This document shows positions 5,515-5,738 of a stretch of DNA of 5,738 bases, in pieces (within the stretch, counting starts at the first letter, position 1; the number at the start of each line of letters is the position of its first letter). Both the position numbers and the translations under genes were made by a program. Source of the DNA: Lachnospiraceae bacterium (GTDB lineage Bacteria > Bacillota_A > Clostridia > Lachnospirales > Lachnospiraceae); the NCBI GenBank assembly GCA_009774465.1, contig VSNT01000187.1, forward strand, positions 1-5,738. Direction: 5' to 3'. A model generated the notes under the pieces. The model did not search any database, was not told the DNA's origin, and saw only the letters and a list, made by a program, of their open reading frames with translations.

Positions 5515-5738
5515 TTAAGCCGGCTTCCTTCCCGGACCTTGCACGGTTTCAGGGGTGTCTTTTCCTCTTACTCCATTCATTCTTTCATCCGTACAGATGA
5601 ATGACGGTTCTTCCAATGCCTTATACAGATGCTCTCCTATCAGCTGTATGCAGTTGGTCACAATGCCATTCCCCGCCTGTCCACACAAATGCCTGTCCGC
5701 TATGCCAAGCGCCCTGCACTTTCGGACATCTTCTTTTG
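5515..5738 (-). CDS. DNA (cytosine-5-)-methyltransferase, C-terminal end (partial)
   Basis: The frame enters at the window edge and runs 74 codons to TAA at 5515; the N-terminus lies outside the window. The visible part reads RKCRALGIADRHLCGQAGNG, then IVTNCIQLIGEHLYKALEE. The QAGNGIV core is the conserved motif X region of m5C methyltransferases (typically QxGNxxV followed by a helix), which packs against the SAM-binding site. The preceding CRALGIADRHL corresponds to the usual 'LMGFPD' segment. A Gly/Pro/Arg-rich tail of about 25 residues (ending GPGRKPA) follows. The catalytic PCQ and target-recognition domain are not in view, so specificity and whether it belongs to a restriction-modification pair cannot be judged. 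It is terminated by the hairpin at 5435-5466. Confidence 0.8.
   Translation of the reverse strand, partial: KEDVRKCRALGIADRHLCGQAGNGIVTNCIQLIGEHLYKALEEPSFICTDERMNGVRGKDTPETVQGPGRKPA

Overview
The window looks like an accessory region from a low-to-mid GC Gram-positive bacterium, most likely Clostridia and possibly Lachnospiraceae. The reasons are strong AGGAGG-type ribosome binding sites, an AT-rich promoter, a DUF2325-type protein, and a gene whose HTH and central segments recall proteins carried on Clostridial integrative elements. No integrase, relaxase, transposase, tRNA, rRNA or CRISPR array is visible, so a mobile-element origin is inferred and not shown.

Layout. At the right edge, 5515-5738 (minus) is the last 74 codons of a DNA cytosine-5 methyltransferase, closed by a clear rho-independent terminator at 5435-5466. 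Next, 3972-5303 (minus) encodes a 443-residue HTH-containing protein with its own leader. It converges on the plus-strand gene 3276-3893, which encodes an XRE/Cro-like HTH regulator. A large hairpin at 3898-3951 lies between the two convergent genes. Divergently from the regulator, a minus-strand unit runs from about 3160 down to 127. It holds a possible 29-residue micro-ORF (3029-3118), a 106-residue protein of unknown function (2690-3010), a 535-residue coiled-coil plus DUF2325 protein (996-2603), and a 253-residue protein with four zinc-binding modules (127-888). Positions 1-126 contain no gene I can support.

How it may work together. The HTH regulator sits divergently from the three-gene unit, and its own promoter carries a perfect 14-bp inverted repeat, the usual arrangement for an autoregulated switch. 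A near-identical motif, ATTTTAC(AC)CAGTTCC, lies upstream of both the divergent unit and the 443-residue gene, which suggests these two minus-strand units are co-regulated. Two GC-rich hairpins without U-tracts lie between the genes of the operon and may tune relative expression or mRNA stability. The biochemical job of the DUF2325/zinc-module pair cannot be read from the sequence. The combination is unusual and is the main candidate for an undescribed system here.
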